Positions 44,491 to 58,360 of a stretch of 64,000 bases of DNA are shown in pieces. Below the pieces are notes generated by a model. The model saw nothing but the letters and a program-made list of their open reading frames with translations. It had not been told where the DNA came from and made no database searches. How positions within the stretch are numbered: position 1 is the first letter of the stretch; every line of letters starts with the position of its first letter. The stretch is from Chinchilla lanigera (lineage: Eukaryota > Chordata > Mammalia > Rodentia > Chinchillidae), in contig NW_004955477.1 in the NCBI RefSeq assembly GCF_000276665.1, forward strand, positions 3,903,893 to 3,967,892. The letters are read 5' to 3'. The position numbers and the translations under genes were made by a program.

Positions 44491-45351
44491 CTGATCTAAA
44501 GAAGAAATAAAGAGATTCCATTTTTATAACAAAGATCCGCTAAATGCAGCACCAACAAAGCTATCAGAGGTGGCACTGCAATCCATTATGGTTATAGTGC
44601 AGTGGTAATTATATGAAAATCACACAATTCCATGTTAGGGTCATTGGCAAGTGCCGGGAAGTTTTTATGCAAACCTCTGTAATTTCATGGTAGACTCATT
44701 GGGAAATATCTGGAAGCTTAAAAAATAAAATTTAGAGCATGATTTCTATAGAAAAGGTTTCAAAAACACAAATGAATCACTGGCATGGCTAATCAAGATT
44801 AATATGATTCTATTGGAAATAATTAAACCCATCAGGAGAAATAAATTATGTTTTAACAATTATAGTCTTCTTCTCCCCCAGAGCGCCTCTGAACTAAAAT
44901 AACAGCCTGTTTTGGTGGAAATCCATTGTAAGGGGTTTCAAAAGCATGTGGTTAGTATGCTTTGCTGTCCTCATTTTAATCCTTTTGGAAGAGTTTTGGT
45001 TCAAACTGATATTTGGAATTTTGGAAACAGGGGCAGCAGGGTTTGAAATGCTAATGAGAAACACTTCAGGAAGGAAAGTTACTGTTGAAATTACTTTAGT
45101 GATGACAAAATTTGTTCTTTAAATCACAGAATGTTAATTTAAAAGATAATTACTATTCAATCTGATTTTCTTTGTTAAATGAAAATGACATCTCTTTTCC
45201 TATGCAAAGGTCAAAGAAAATTAATGTCTTCAGAAGAAAATATTGAGAAGATACCGACTGCTATATTTTTTGAAAGCTACTGATTGCATTTAAACGAATG
45301 AATTGTTTCCTGCTTGGCTTGTTACGGCCTGGCTATAAAGAGGCCACTTAC

Positions 45352-45429
45352 TCCTCGGCCGTGGCACTGCATTGCACATTCGTGGACACCGAAGACACTA
45401 ACATTTTGACACCGACGATTGAGGCAGAT
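45352..45429 (-). CDS. ADAM12: ADAM12 cysteine-rich/EGF junction exon
   Basis: 26 codons, phase 0 at both ends, acceptor ctgcag|ATC and donor GGA|gtaagt. Encodes ICLNRRCQNVSVFGVHECAM then QCHGRG. Ends the cysteine-rich domain and opens the EGF-like domain with two cysteines. Differs from human at two positions as recalled (Gln to Arg, Ile to Val), the latter inside an N-x-S/T glycosylation motif that is kept. Confidence 0.97.
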
Positions 45430-47514
45430 CTGCAGGAGGAGGAAAACACAGCAAATATCTTAGAACTTTAGCTCACCTCCTCCCATGTATGTATATGAAA
45501 AAAAGAAAAAGCTCGGGAAGGCTTGAAAAAGACTCCTGTTTCAGGTAAGGAGGATGCGTGTGGCATTTGACTCAGACCTGGGCCTTGTTGTCTGGCTCCA
45601 AACTCAGCACTTCTTTGAGACTAAGTCTGATGCAAACCCTATTGAATTATCTTATACTTTATGGCCTTTGAAATGGTTTTAGTTAATCCTGAAATTATAA
45701 TTGGTTTTTCTCATGACTTTTGTTTAGGGTTTGCAGGGAAGCCTATGTATTGAAGAACTTTTTCTCCATTTAAAAAAAATATAGGAGAGGGCAAGATAGA
45801 GTATTCCTCATCCTGGGCCTGTGTAGACTCATAGGCTGCAAGAAACCAGGGCCTGAGGATTGCTGAAGTAGATACTAAAGTGTGGGAAGTATTTCAAAAT
45901 ACTGACTGACAAGCAGTATTACTAACAGCATGAACCAGCAACAGCAGAAGGAATCGGAGGCTCCTATGGGTTTATTAGGCTATTCCTGAAGTGGGAATTT
46001 GCTAAATGACACTGAACTAGTGGAAAGAGTTTCACCTCATTTCAAAGGTGCTTAGTATGCACCAGACGACAGAAATGAGGCCCTTTCTCTTCTATAAAAT
46101 GTTACAAATCAGTGGAATCAAAGGGAGAAGAGTCTACTTCTCAGAATGTAAAAGATTTAATTTTTTTTTTTTGTACCAGGAATCAAACTCAGGACCTTGC
46201 GCTTGCCAGGCAGGTGCTATGCCACTGAGCTATATCCCCAGGACAATGCATTTTAACCAAGTAGAACAAGTCCTATGGTGAAGGTCACCATCCTACAATA
46301 GCTCATGCAAGGCAAGACCAAGGCCCTTTGAAGAAAGTGCCGACCCCAACAGCTTTGAGGAATGTGCAGGACTCCTGGGCAAGGAGATTTGACAGTCCTA
46401 TCATACCTATCTGATAAGGAAATGGTTCTAGATTGAAATGAACACAGCAGGACTCTGGTCAAAATCACAGTGCAGAGGTGCCGCTTGCCCCTTGAACCCA
46501 CAGGCAAGGCCAAAGGCAGCCACCAAGGATAAATGGAGCTCTTGGAATGCCAGTGTTTAGATGTGCCTGGCTGTGGCTGTTCAGACTATAGGTTATAGGG
46601 GGCTTCGTTGAAATGTGGAGGCCTAAAGAGAAGTTAACGTGGTTAAGGAATAAGCAGAATGTGTCTCATGCTGTCGGTGCCACCCTTTTCCTCAGGGAAC
46701 ACGCTCTGTGGCTTAGGGTGTGTGGGAGTAAGTGGAGAGCATTCTTGCCTCTGGGATTCTATAAAGAGAACAAAGTAAGTATCTGTCCTTCTCTGTGGCC
46801 TCTGGGTGAGTGATTTCACCATCACAATGAAAATGAGCCCTAAAAAAGCATTTGAGAGTCGATTCATCATTTTTTCTAAAAACATTTCATGACCATGCTA
46901 TAATTGAGTCTGATGAGAAATTGTATTGAAAAAGAAACTTATGTGGCAGAATATGAAGATCTCAATTTCTTTAATTATTCATACTTTATTTACAAATCTC
47001 AAAATATTTCCTGCTACCTTTCCCCTGTTCTCTGAAAGGACCCCTCTTTGGTACTCAACGGATCCTCTCTTTTCTCTCCTATTCTTCTGTGAGCCTCTGA
47101 AAATCTGTCTGACTTCCTATTCTGTCCAGGTAAGAATAAGCCCCCAAAAGCTCTGTGCCAAAAGCCAAGCCACATTTCCAAAAACAATATACTATGCTAT
47201 TGCATTTCTTTCCAAAGTAATTTCCTGGCTGGAAACCCTCATGACACCTATGGTGTAGAAATGACTTATTAACACTAAATGGCCAAGAAGACAAGTTTGA
47301 TTTTTCCCAAATCTGTATTTCAATAATCAGAGTGGGAACTGGGATTTATTGACTTTTTCTGGTAGGTGTAAAGAATTGGATTCCAGAGACCACATTTGAA
47401 GAGTGGGTTCAAGAGAATAAACCAACCTTGTACCCCAGTTCTTAAATGGGCTGTCTTTCAATGGGCACTGTTCCAGACTTACATTTAGGATGCAAGAGAG
47501 ACTTTGAGTCTTAC
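45430..47514 (-). other. ADAM12: ADAM12 intron
   Basis: 2.1-kb phase-0 intron with one ID SINE and otherwise unremarkable sequence. Confidence 0.85.
46160..46243 (-). mobile_element. ID SINE, reverse
   Basis: 'gtaccaggaatcaaactcag', 'gcgcttgccaggcaggtgct' and 'gccactgagctatatcccc' behind a T12 run. Confidence 0.9.
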
Positions 47515-47713
47515 TTTTCCATCTGCACATTTTGTCCCTGCAAGCACAAGCCCTGGGTCCGGCATGTCATCACCCAAGTACACATGGGTCCCTCGGCACA
47601 GAATCCGACCTCCTTCCTGCAGTGGGATATTTGTTTCTATGGAAACGGCATTGGTACCAATGACTGGTCGGCTGGCACCTCCTTGACACTGGATTTTTCC
47701 ACATTTAGCGTCT
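47515..47713 (-). CDS. ADAM12: ADAM12 cysteine-rich domain exon
   Basis: Acceptor acccttccag|A completes a split Arg; donor AAA|gtaaga is phase 0. Sixty-six codons beginning DAKCGKIQCQGGASRPVIGT, then NAVSIETNIPLQEGGRILCR, ending GLVLAGTKCADGK. The ADAM cysteine-rich arm is involved in substrate recognition and adhesion (family knowledge). One substitution against human as recalled: LQQGG to LQEGG. Separated from the next exon by only 105 bases. Confidence 0.97.
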
Positions 47714-47818
47714 CTGGAAGGGTAAGAAGAAACAACCCTGAAGAGGGGCAGTTTGGAAGCTATGCTTAGCCATGCGGGGCAGCACAGTAATAACGGTTGG
47801 GAAGTACAGCTGCCATAC

Positions 47819-47927
47819 CTTGTCTCGCATTTGGCGAAGGAACTCTTGGAATCTTTGCCACAGTTGCCATAAGGATCGCCTGCTGAGTTGACTCTTTCAA
47901 AGCAGATTCCAGGGGCAGGTTTGGCGC
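47819..47927 (-). CDS. ADAM12: ADAM12 cysteine-rich domain exon
   Basis: Acceptor ctgtttcag|GC completes a Gly codon; donor ACAAG|gtatgg leaves a split Arg. Thirty-five full codons: AKPAPGICFERVNSAGDPYG then NCGKDSKSSFAKCET. With the preceding exon it forms the WGPGAKPAPGICFE segment that has been compared with viral fusion peptides in this family. Human has V where this has D in GKVSK, and Met for Thr at the end, as recalled. Confidence 0.97.
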
Positions 47928-48370
47928 CTGAAACAGAAGCATGATAGTACCTCCATCTCTGGCAAGGATTTTTAGTTTTCTTTGAATGACATTAGGCTTT
48001 AGGGTTACGGTGAGAAGTGTTAGGTGCTCAGAGAAATTGCACCTTGCATCTCAGCTGACTCACGATAGGAATTGGCTGGTGGGAACCTAGTGTCAATAGC
48101 TAGCACCCCACCTTGGCTCGGCTCATGGCAAAGCCTGTATTTCATAGCTCACTCTTCTCAAGGGCTGCTATCCAGGACCCACGGCATGTGTGGCTTCTCG
48201 GGGGATGAGGGCTAGCTGTGTGGCCAGATTTCATTCTTAGCAGGAAGGGGTTGGCTGGCTGGCTGGCTGGCTGCAGAGAGGGGAAGCTTGCTGTCTTTAG
48301 CAACATCCCACACAATTCCGGCGAGAAAATGCAAGCTAGGTTAGATTCCAAAGAGCAATGATGACTAATG

Positions 48371-48487
48371 TGGGGAAGCAAGGGGTGGGGAAAGGGAAGA
48401 AGGAAAGGGAGAGGGACAAAGGGATAAGACGGAGAGGGGGAGGAAGAAGAAAGGGGGGAGGGGCAGGGAAGGAGAGAGAAAGAAAAA
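48371..48487 (+). repeat. Polypurine (GGGAAGA-rich) tract
   Basis: About 115 bases almost all A and G on the + strand with imperfect ggaaggg and agagggg units, so a pyrimidine tract on the transcribed ADAM12 sense strand. Confidence 0.85.
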
Positions 48488-50019
48488 ACAACAAATGAAT
48501 AAAGCAGAGATCTTATATGTTTTTATTCCTAGAAGCCTCCCTATAAGAGCAAGCACTGACTTCAACTAATGCTTACTTTTGCAAGGCAAATATTGCTCTC
48601 ATAAACACAGGGTCATAAATGATGATAGTCCCCAGCAGAGAAGGTCATGATAGCTGGAGAGCTCAGTAAGTAGCCATTTCTGAACCACCTTTCAGCCAGG
48701 TAAAGCAAAACCATATAACTGGGGTTTACAGTGTCAAAATCTTGGAGAGTTCTTGAGTCCTGTGCAGAGTGGCATCCACTGAAGACCACCCAGGAGTCAG
48801 AAAACCTGGTGCATTCTTCAGAATAAACTGTGCCTTGTGGTGTGGCCTTGACCATCTTTTCTCCCACACTGGTGTCCTGTTTGGGCACTTTCTTTCACAT
48901 CATTTTCAACAGCCAGGATGTCAGCTCCCCAGGCCCAGATCTGGCCCCGCCTTTCTCTGCTCTTTGGTCCAGGGAGGCACCATTTACCTTGGGAAGTGGC
49001 AGCAGGAAAATTTAAATTTCAATCAGTTGATGGGCCAGGCTCCCCCGCCCTTGACTTTAAATGTATCCGTCATTCTTTTACCAGTGCCTGATTTCTCATC
49101 AGCTGTTAGCTGATATCATTTCATGGAAAAACAAAGACAGACAAAGCAACCCAGTACAACCACATTTGCCCCAAAGGAACCAATGGCTTCTGCACTAAGC
49201 CATTCTGTCTATACTTCTCACCACCACCACCACCCCATTTAGTTTTTTAAACAGTATGTTTTAGAAAGGTCTTTCGAACACTTAAGGGGCACTATCTCAA
49301 ATGCATACAATTCTCTGTTGTGGAAGAGGTCAGGTTTCAGGCTCTTCAGCCTCACACTTTCTCTTCCATGACATCACATCTTCCTGGTCACAGTATGGTT
49401 ACAACTCTGACATCCTCAGCTTCTGCCTACTATGGAGCTGATTCTTCTATATTCCATCTTGTCTTCCTATTTGAGAAGGAGGGCTATGCAAGCCAAGTCT
49501 CAGTGTGGAACCTGGATTTCATACTTGAACTAATTCTATTTGGTGATACTTTTGATCAAAGTGCTTAGGTCCACTTGATCAGTGCAGCTTGTAAACACTG
49601 GAATAGTTGCAATGCAATGGGTGTGGGTGCCTTTGCAGGCTCCCTGAGTGTTTACTGCTTGCCTATCTGGCTCCATCTCCCTCCCAACCATCCAGCCTTC
49701 TGTCTTTTGTTATCCTCCTTGCTTCCTTCCTGGCCTCATTCCATCCACTTATTATGAGGCAGACTTCAATCATATACATTAATTTATTTGGAACCTACAA
49801 TCTTCCAGAAGTCAGGGGTATAGTGGTAAATCAATTGGATAGAATGACTTCCTCGGAAATTGCAAGGTGAAACAAAAAATTAGTGAGAGGACACACTTCC
49901 TTGAAGTCCAGTGGTAGGAGTGCCATGAAAGAAAAACAGAGTAAGGGGTTCCAGAAGATATGTTTTTAAGACAGGCTGGTCTGGGGAACCCTCTCAAAGA
50001 ACAGGCCATGAGCCAAATC

Positions 50020-50180
50020 CTATCATTTAATCTTGTTAGTGACCCCATAATGTAGGTCTCATTTTACAGATGAAAAACCTGGATGTAAGAGGCTAAATAT
50101 ATAGGTTAAATTTGTGCAACTTCCCTGGACAGGATTAAGTGGTTACGGGGCCTCACACCTGCTGACCCTGAAGCCCAAGT
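50020..50180 (-). mobile_element. MIR fragment, reverse
   Basis: 'tcatttaatcttgttagtga', 'tctcattttacagatgaaaa' and 'aagaggctaaat' match the reverse MIR core. Confidence 0.7.
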
Positions 50181-50949
50181 GATTCTAGGTTCCATGATGA
50201 AAGACACTGCTGCTTTTGCCATCCACTGAAGGACTGATAAAAGGAGGTAGGAAATGGTTTATTCTTTCTTTTCCTACTTCAGAAGACCAGAGAAAAGGAC
50301 CAGCCTCCAGCTTCCAGATGATGCTAAGCTTTGGGGACAATGAGTAGAACCAGTGCCACTCTGAAACCAAACCCAATGAAGTTTGCCGCTGTATGGGTTC
50401 TGTCAACCTTGCTCTTATAATTTTTCTTCTTGGAACTGCAAAAGATATTGAAGTTAGTGAAGATTGTGAATGACCAGATTCCTTGGGAAATGAAGATGAA
50501 GAAAGAATCTCACCTGAAACCCTGGGAAGTTTTTTTTTTTTTTTTTCCCACATATTTTGCATATGGTATCTGTTGAAGACTGTGAGGAAGTCAGGAAAAT
50601 GTGGGAAATCAAGGTATGGTCCCATCTCCTGGATTTCAAATTCTCTGCATCTGTCTCTTTTTTACTGCATGCAGTTAGTGAGATTCCTTGCTGCCTTCAA
50701 GTCCTGGTCTGCTCTGGACATCCTCCTGGCTTGCTCTGGGCTGGAATTCTAGAACTTTTTCTTATTGGGTAGACATCATTTAGAAAGGGACAGTAGGAGA
50801 CTTTAAGTAAAAGCACTTGAGCTGACACTTTATTCCACTGGACAAAAGGTCATAATCCCTGCCATTCCTCTGCTCACCCTTAGCAAACAAACATACCTTA
50901 ATGAACAGTAGGCTTTAGGTTACAGATATATCATCTGTTGGGTACCTGC

Positions 50950-51120
50950 ATTAGTAGGTATTGTATTGGGTACAGCATGCAGAATATTTTGTTCTTACAA
51001 CCACACTTCGCAGATTTTAACACTAATGCTCAAAGTTTTAGCAACTTGCCAAAGATCACGATGTAAGAGGTCCAGCTGAGCTTGACCCATGGATCCAAAG
51101 CTAAAACCATGATATTTCCA
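50950..51120 (-). mobile_element. MIR/L2-like fragment, reverse
   Basis: 'ttgttcttacaaccacactt', 'gcagattttaacactaatgc' and 'agcaacttgccaaagatcac' suggest an old reverse MIR. Confidence 0.6.
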
Positions 51121-54100
51121 TCCAACCACGATCCTATGCTGCCCTCCTTTTACAACCACCTAGTTGGCAACAGATACCTGTGCCTAACATTCCTTCCTCT
51201 CCAGGACACCAATACTCTTATAATCCACCTGCTCCTGGACTAGGCTCCATCTCCACCAAATCCTTTTCTAAAAAGAGTAATTTAACATCCTTCTCTGGTG
51301 CCAACTGCTCCAAGCTAACATCTAGATACTGAACTGAATTAGAAAAGACACTCTCTTGAGCATGCTCAGTTGCATTTCCCTCCAGGAGAGGTCACTGGAG
51401 GGAGGTGGTGCCTTTTTGTTGAATCTCTACTGATTTTGGAAAATAAAGGAATATTTCTGAAGTAATACCTTGGTAAGTTTGGGGAGATAAGCCTGGTAGA
51501 GTTGGTCAATAAAATTAACTTCACTCTGGGGCAATTTGTCCAGCGGCTTGAACAATGCGGCATTCTAAAGGTTCACTTTCTGTATCCTCCAGGAAAGCAG
51601 GAGGGGTTTCTTTCCAAGGGCTTTATTCGCTTGAGTTGTCACCCAAAACACAAGGGACAGGAAATGCCATGCCTGACGTAGTTGGGACATGCTGTTGGCC
51701 AATGGGGCAAACAATGACAGTACACAACACAATGTGGCAAAGAAAGTTGACAGTTGGATTAGAGGCAGGTCATGATTTTATCAGCTATATAAACATAAGA
51801 GAGGATAGATTCCTTTCTCTCCATGGAGCTGAAGACCAGAATGATACCCCAACCTTGTATTCTTTTTTTCTGGAGAATTAGGGAAAGCATGGTATGATGG
51901 TAATTCATGGCCAACTTTGATCAGGAAAGTCTTTTGCATCTTCCATTCTCAAGCCCTTCGGGGCTGGAAACGTCCGTTAACACTCCGAATCTGCCATTAT
52001 ATTAGTTGGGTGTAGGGTGGGAGAGGAAGATGGGAGGAGGGCCTTTCTCATCAAACTGGCTAGTGTTTCCTACTCTGGAGTCTCCAGGTTGTGTTGAGTA
52101 ATCCCCCAGGAGAAACAGATGTTTAAAGGCCAATCAGTTTGAAATGAATCACATTTGCCACTTGGTCTAGTTCATAATATGCCCCTATTGTCCCTACCTT
52201 CAATTCTATGTTATAGGAAGGTTCACATATGGGGTCCTGACCCACTTCCTGGGTCAAGAGAGGCCCCAGGTAGAGCTCACCCGCACCACTCACCATTGCT
52301 CTTCTAGCACTTCACACTGCCATGCTGCTCCTAGAAATCCCCAGTTACAGGAGAATCTGTGCAGAAGGAGAGATTTTCTGTGGTGGTTTGAAGAAACATC
52401 CAGAGTTTGTAACAAGGAGCCATGGTGTGAAAGACATGGAGCTGTTTGATGATTGTATCCAACACCTCTCCCATATCCTTTCTTTCAAGAACAAAGACAT
52501 TTTTCTTATGGGAAATCCATTTTATATGGTTCAAGTGGAGCTACTTGCCCAAACAGTGCCAGAGAGATGAATATGAGATTTGATTCTGGTCAGGCAGAGT
52601 GGTTCATACGGTTCGATCAAAGCTGGGCACACGGCTGAAGTCAGGTAAATCAATCAAACTTTGCTAGAGCTACCGTGTCCTCCAGGGCCTTCCTCCAACT
52701 CTTCCTCCCCAGGAGGGGAAGCTGGGCTTGGCCTCCCTTCTCTCCTTTTTGTGGATCCTGTCCTCTCCTATATTTACCATGTTGCTTTTGCTCTTCAGGA
52801 TGTGCCAAGCCTCCTCCCTAACCATAAAATCCCTTAGGGCATGAGTGGTGTCTCAGATCTGCACAGAGCAGGATGTTCCAAGAAGGACTGAATGAAAAGC
52901 CTGTGGGGCCAGTCTGTCGGCCTCCAACAATTCTCAGATGAGGTCACCTGCTTTCTGCAGACAAAGAAGCACCTGGGTAAATGAATACCATCCCTTAGGT
53001 TATCCCTTGTGTGACTTGGGATGCTAATTCACTGACATAGAATGAAATATCCATGTGATAACTTAGGTAAGGTTCTCAAAAGGCAAATACATTACCTCCT
53101 GGGGGAGAGAAATCTGTTCCCTCAAAGTTTAAGTAAAAAGCTTACAAATGAGGGAACCAAAAGTGGGTTTGGTGCTGCCCTTGGGAGCAGGTGCAGATCT
53201 AGCCTTAAAAGAAAGCCTGAAAAGGAGCAGACATGAAGACTGAGACCTTCAGATGGTTTTCAGAGCACCTTAGCTCTCCAGATCTGGCTGATCCTGGTTG
53301 AGATAGCAGAGAAGGGATCTGCAAAGCATTTCTCATGACTGCCATGTGTTAGTGGCCAGCTGGCATCTACCTTAGAGACAGAATGATCAAGAATTTAGAA
53401 GTATAAATGGATTTTATCTACTTGTAAGATGTCAAGGGGCACAGATTTGACTTAAAGGTTTCTGGATTTAAAATGCCTGTCTTCCAAGTCTTCCCCATGA
53501 CGAGAGACTTCATGTCTGGCTCTTGGAAAGAATGTCAACAGTTTTCTTATTCCTTCTATAGTACCTCAATTTAAAGCCTTTAAATTCTTAATATTGGAAC
53601 ATTCAGATGTTTTCCATTATCGAGAGATAAAAATTTATCCTTTCAAAGGGAATTTTGACATCGCGCTGTATTTTATAATTATGTCAGAAGTGATGGATTT
53701 TAATTACCAGTTTTATCTTCACCGTGATATGACTTATATTTGTAATTGCACTTTGGAAGTTCCCAATGTCATTGTGTCTTTTGAAAGAGAGATGATGGCA
53801 TCGCAGATGGAGGCCACCATTTACTCATTCTAATCTTTTACTTAAAATTATTCTATTATTCAAATTTACTTCTCCAGTTCAATCAAATCAGCTCTTCCCC
53901 CTCTCTGTCGCTCATTTTCCTAACCTCTGCCCTGAATGTCCACAGACAAAAGCATTTGCAAAAACAATCAGAGGCTCTCTCGTTCTCCCTTTCTCCAAAT
54001 TGGCCTTTTAATTCATCAGAAAATTTTATCATTTTCTTCTTATATGATGGAACAGAGGAAGACTGTCCTGATTCCTAAACAGAATGCCTCTTGGCTTGGT

Positions 54101-55784
54101 GCCCTCTGTAGCAACACCATTGTAGGTGATTAGTAAATGCATGGCCGCAGGTGGAGTTCCATAAACTAAGCTTATTTAAACCAATATGCTTGACTAAATC
54201 AAATGACACTAGATGAAATAGATAACACTAACACAGTTCAGGATGTCCCCTCAGTAAATTGTGGTGGCTGTAGGCACATAGTTATCATGTAGTTATTGGT
54301 AAGATTAATTGCCAAGTAATATTCTCAGTCATCATGCTAGTGGTTCTGACAAACAACATTGGCAAAAGTAAATTTGCTGCCTAAAGAAAAATACTCAGCT
54401 GTATTTCGGCAGGAATAAAGGTCATGCTACACTGACAGAAAATCTTTGTGGATATTAAGACTAAACTGGAAGAAGCGTGCTAAATGAAATTACACTATTT
54501 GAACTGCAGATAATATTTATGTCTTTGATGTCAACATCTAAAATCTTGAGATGCAAGATTTGTGGGAGAAAATAAAAAAAAAGAACTCCCAACAGCAGTG
54601 AGACTGTCAATAATATCAATGATAAGAATTGGAAAAACAAGTAAATGAACAAAAAAATTCAAAAGGTATTCTAAAAATCACTTTGCCAGTTAGGAATTTC
54701 AGGCATATGTTTTGAATTTTCTAGTGTTTCATTTGTAGAAAGATTTGGAAGCAGAATTATTTTATTGAAATATAATGCTGGATTGAGAAAAGCCCATTTC
54801 AAAAGGGAATAGTTAGTTGGAAGGAAGGACTTCATCCGGTCAGCGTTTGGGTAGCCAGCTCTGGAGCACAAGCAACGGACATCCTGGATATGACCGGAGA
54901 ATTCTGGGTGACTCAACAACTTGGCCAGGTCGCCAGGATGTGAATGACACTAGCCATCAGAGTGCAGACTCAGTGAGTCTAGAGCTCTCTGTTACTGTGA
55001 TTCCCCAGAGGTCCCTGATGACCCTAGTGCAAATGTGGACCAGATCCTGGGCACTCGCTGAAGGGTGGGGAAATGAATGAAACACTGCAAATGCATTCCT
55101 GCAATGAGCTTGCCTTTCTTAGTCATGAAAAGCTAATTCAAACCAAGCACCATAACATTAAAATGCTCTCAACCGCAGTACATCTGGCTAGCTGGGGGCC
55201 GGGCTGAGGAAGTCACCTCTGGCCCTAGGACTGCATTTGTCTGTGCTCAACACTTCCTGGGAGGACAGTATGATAAAAGTCACATCCTGACTCCACTCCA
55301 GGTCCAGGCAAGAGCATGCAGGGACTGGGTGAAATGTGTTCCTTTGGCAGAGTGGTGTCTTGAGTCAGCATCTTATATGCAGCAGGATGTCAATAAATAC
55401 TTCAAAGATGAGAGAATGGGGGTGGCCCATGAGGACCTCACCTCTCCAAGTCACAGTGCGAGGTCTACATGAACAGAACTACCTGCTCTTCCCTGGGTGG
55501 CCCAATGGTCCCTGTGTGCCAGCCATATCTACTCCATTCTGGATGCCAGAGATGTCCTTACTCTTCCACCGTAGCAGATGGCTGCTCCCCAGCTGCCCCA
55601 TCTACAAGTGCTCCTAGATGGCCATTCACCTCTACTCACCAAGCAGAGCCCGGTCTCTTCCACCACGCCACACTTGCCCCCACTCCTCTCACAGCCCTTT
55701 TTATAAGCCCAAAGAGCTTCAGTCTCTTGCTCACTAATCCGGGAACTTCCTCTGAGCACAGCTGTATCTTATTTATAGTTTCCA

Positions 55785-55950
55785 TATACTGGGCACTATG
55801 CATCAGCTGTGGCCCGACATGAGCTCTATTTTATAGAAAGCTCATGGTTTATAATAGAGGTGAACCATACACTCATTGAGTAGGTAGGCTATTATCCCCA
55901 CTTCACAGATGTGGTACAACAACATGGAACACTTTGCTGAAGATGGCCCT
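55785..55950 (-). mobile_element. MIR-like fragment, reverse
   Basis: 'ctgggcactatgcatcagct', 'ggctattatccccacttcac' and 'agatgtggtacaacaac' suggest a diverged reverse MIR. Confidence 0.5.
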
Positions 55951-58264
55951 GGTAGCAAGCGGTCTGTTCCGTGTCAGTCCTCACCCCTCTCAAAAAAGGT
56001 CAGCGCACTCATCTGGCCCTGTGAATATGCTACTTTACATGGTACAAGGGACTTTGAAGATGTAGTTAAGGTTTTTGAGATGGGAGGTTATTCTGGATGA
56101 TCTAGGTGGGCCCAGTATGAACACAAGGGTTCTTACAGGAGAGAAGCAGAAAGGTTAGAATAAGAAAGAAACATATTGTTAAGAGCAGAGATTGAAGAGA
56201 CAGACAGAAGATGCTTCAAGGTTGTTGGCTTTGAAGAGGGATGAGGGGGTCATGAACCAAGGAATACAAGTGGTCTCTGGAGGCCAGGAAAGGCAAGAAA
56301 AGATTCTCTCCTGGGGCCTCCTTAAGCAGTGCTGCCCTGCTGATTTGAGGACATCTGACCTCCAGAACTAGCAGATGGGAAATTTGTGTTGTCATAAGGC
56401 TCTAAGGTAGTGTTCACTGGTCACAGCAGCCATACTGAACTCTGACAGTGTCCTTCAGCTGGAAAACCAGGCAGGCACATTGGTATTGGGGAGAGACCCC
56501 CATACTTCCTCTTTGGCAGTTCAAGGCCCCTTCCAAGAAGTTGCTGGTACTGAGGGCCTCAGATTGGGGTGACATTCTATGTTTCCTGCTCTCCCCAGGA
56601 AGTTGGCTGGTAATCTATACTGAGGAGCTGGCAGAGGAGTATTGAATCCCAGGGAGTCATGAGCCTGAGGTGCTGTGCTCCCTAAATCTGGTTCCCAGAT
56701 CTGGTCTCAGTGATTTGTGAACCACCCTTGGCAAATCCCACCTTGCCCAGACGAAGGCCTGCCCTTGCTGGGGGAGGAGGATGCTTCCCCGGCAGTCAGA
56801 CCTCCAACCTTACCTTCAGGCCCAAGAATGAGAGTTCAAGCAGACAACTTCCAGTTGCCCTTGCTTTTGAAAAACTTAGGGGTCAGATTGTCTGGCTGGC
56901 TTGTGTTCTCCATTCTCTCCCCTAACCCCTCTGGTCAGGCAGCTTGGGAAGGACCAGCCCAATGAGATAATAAATACCAGCCTTGGTCACCGTGAATCAA
57001 GGGCCCACAGCCAGCCCAGTCACACGGCGTGGTGGCTCAGAGAGAACTGTGGAGTTCCGTCTGACCTCACTCTGGAAACACAGCCAGATGTTACAGAACA
57101 GCAGGGCACTAAAGAGCACGTTTCACTCCAAAGCTCCAAGAGCCGTGTGTGCTCTGGCCATGAAACACTCCTTGGAAGAGAGCACAGAACGACACTCATA
57201 ACTCAAGAAGGGAGATTACTGACTCTGCAGAAGGGCTGGCGAGGGGTGTGTGTATGGCGGGGGAGACAGCCATGAGGGGGATGTGAAGATTTGGCTGGTA
57301 GCAGAAGCCACTGTCTCACAGTGACCTTGCTTGCTTAAAAAGTGTCTGAAGTTGCTAAACATTCAAGCTCCAGAGCACTTGACATGTGTATAGTAAGTGC
57401 CTTCTTAGTGCTTGTCATTGTAACGTGGATGGTCCTGTCCTTTAGAAGACCTCATAGCCAGAGGATGTGGAGTACTCAGGACCCAAGGATAAAGCAGGAA
57501 GGGCCAGAAACCACAGGCCTCCTCATTCCACCTACTCAGGCACATCCATGAATGAGTAAAGGTCACCATGTCCAGCCTGCACTTTCTTCTACCTCAGAAA
57601 GCTCCATGTGCAGAGGTTCATCTTTGGCTGGCAGGGACAATAGGTTCCATGGCAGGATCCAGCTCCAAAAGATATTCTCTATGCTTGGCCATTACTTTCA
57701 TATCATATTTAAAACCCAGGCTTCTACGTTTGGTCACCATGCTCTGCTCTAGTTTACTTGCCCAATCACTCCTGAAACCAGACCCTCCCAGAAAGGCCTG
57801 AGAGCCTGTATCAGGTTTCCCTCCTCCTCAAGCTGTTGTCTGAGCTCATTTGGCTCTTACCCTAAGCCTGGCTGACCACAGCGGCCTTGCTGGTACTGGG
57901 GTCCCTGGCCAGGACTGAGGTCACCCCTTTGTAGCCAGCAGGAGAAGGGAGTGAGCAAGGCCTTGGCTGCATTGCAGGAAGGGAAGGAGACAGAGGATTA
58001 CAAGCACTCTCCACGGGCTTCTCAGCTGGAGTCCTGGAAAGTGAGGACAGAAAATCCCAAAGGGCTCCCAGGGTGGCAAGGCCCTATATCTCTGCCCCAG
58101 GATGGAGCAGGGGAGAAGACACACATGAAGGCACCGATTCTTCTCCCTTTTGCGTCTGAACTTCTGCTGACTTTCAGAGCCTCAGTGGCACTTCAGACCA
58201 AGACCTCACTTACTCTTTGGAGTGACAATGCACTGTGGAGGTTTTGCTGGGGTGCAGGGTCACA

Positions 58265-58360
58265 GTGACCAGATTCAAATCCCAGCTGCATGGCTTTGGG
58301 AAGCTGATTTCCTATCTCAGCATTTGAGCTTCACCTTCTGTACAGCTATAATCCTTGTCT
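58265..58360 (+). mobile_element. MIR fragment, forward
   Basis: 'gattcaaatcccagctgcat', 'ggctttgggaagctgatttc' and 'tctcagcatttgagc' follow the MIR core. Confidence 0.6.

Larger units (their letters stand above)
42242..45351 (-). other. ADAM12: ADAM12 intron
   Basis: 3.1-kb phase-0 intron. Holds a pyrimidine tract with an ID fragment, a GA-rich tract and the 5S-like relic. From 44500 to 45300 it is AT-rich, repeat-poor and unexplained. Confidence 0.85.

Noticed and set aside
50185..50625. 146-codon open frame on the - strand
   Set aside because: Crosses a homopolymer run and a MIR fragment's edge, has no recognisable motif, and its length is within chance.
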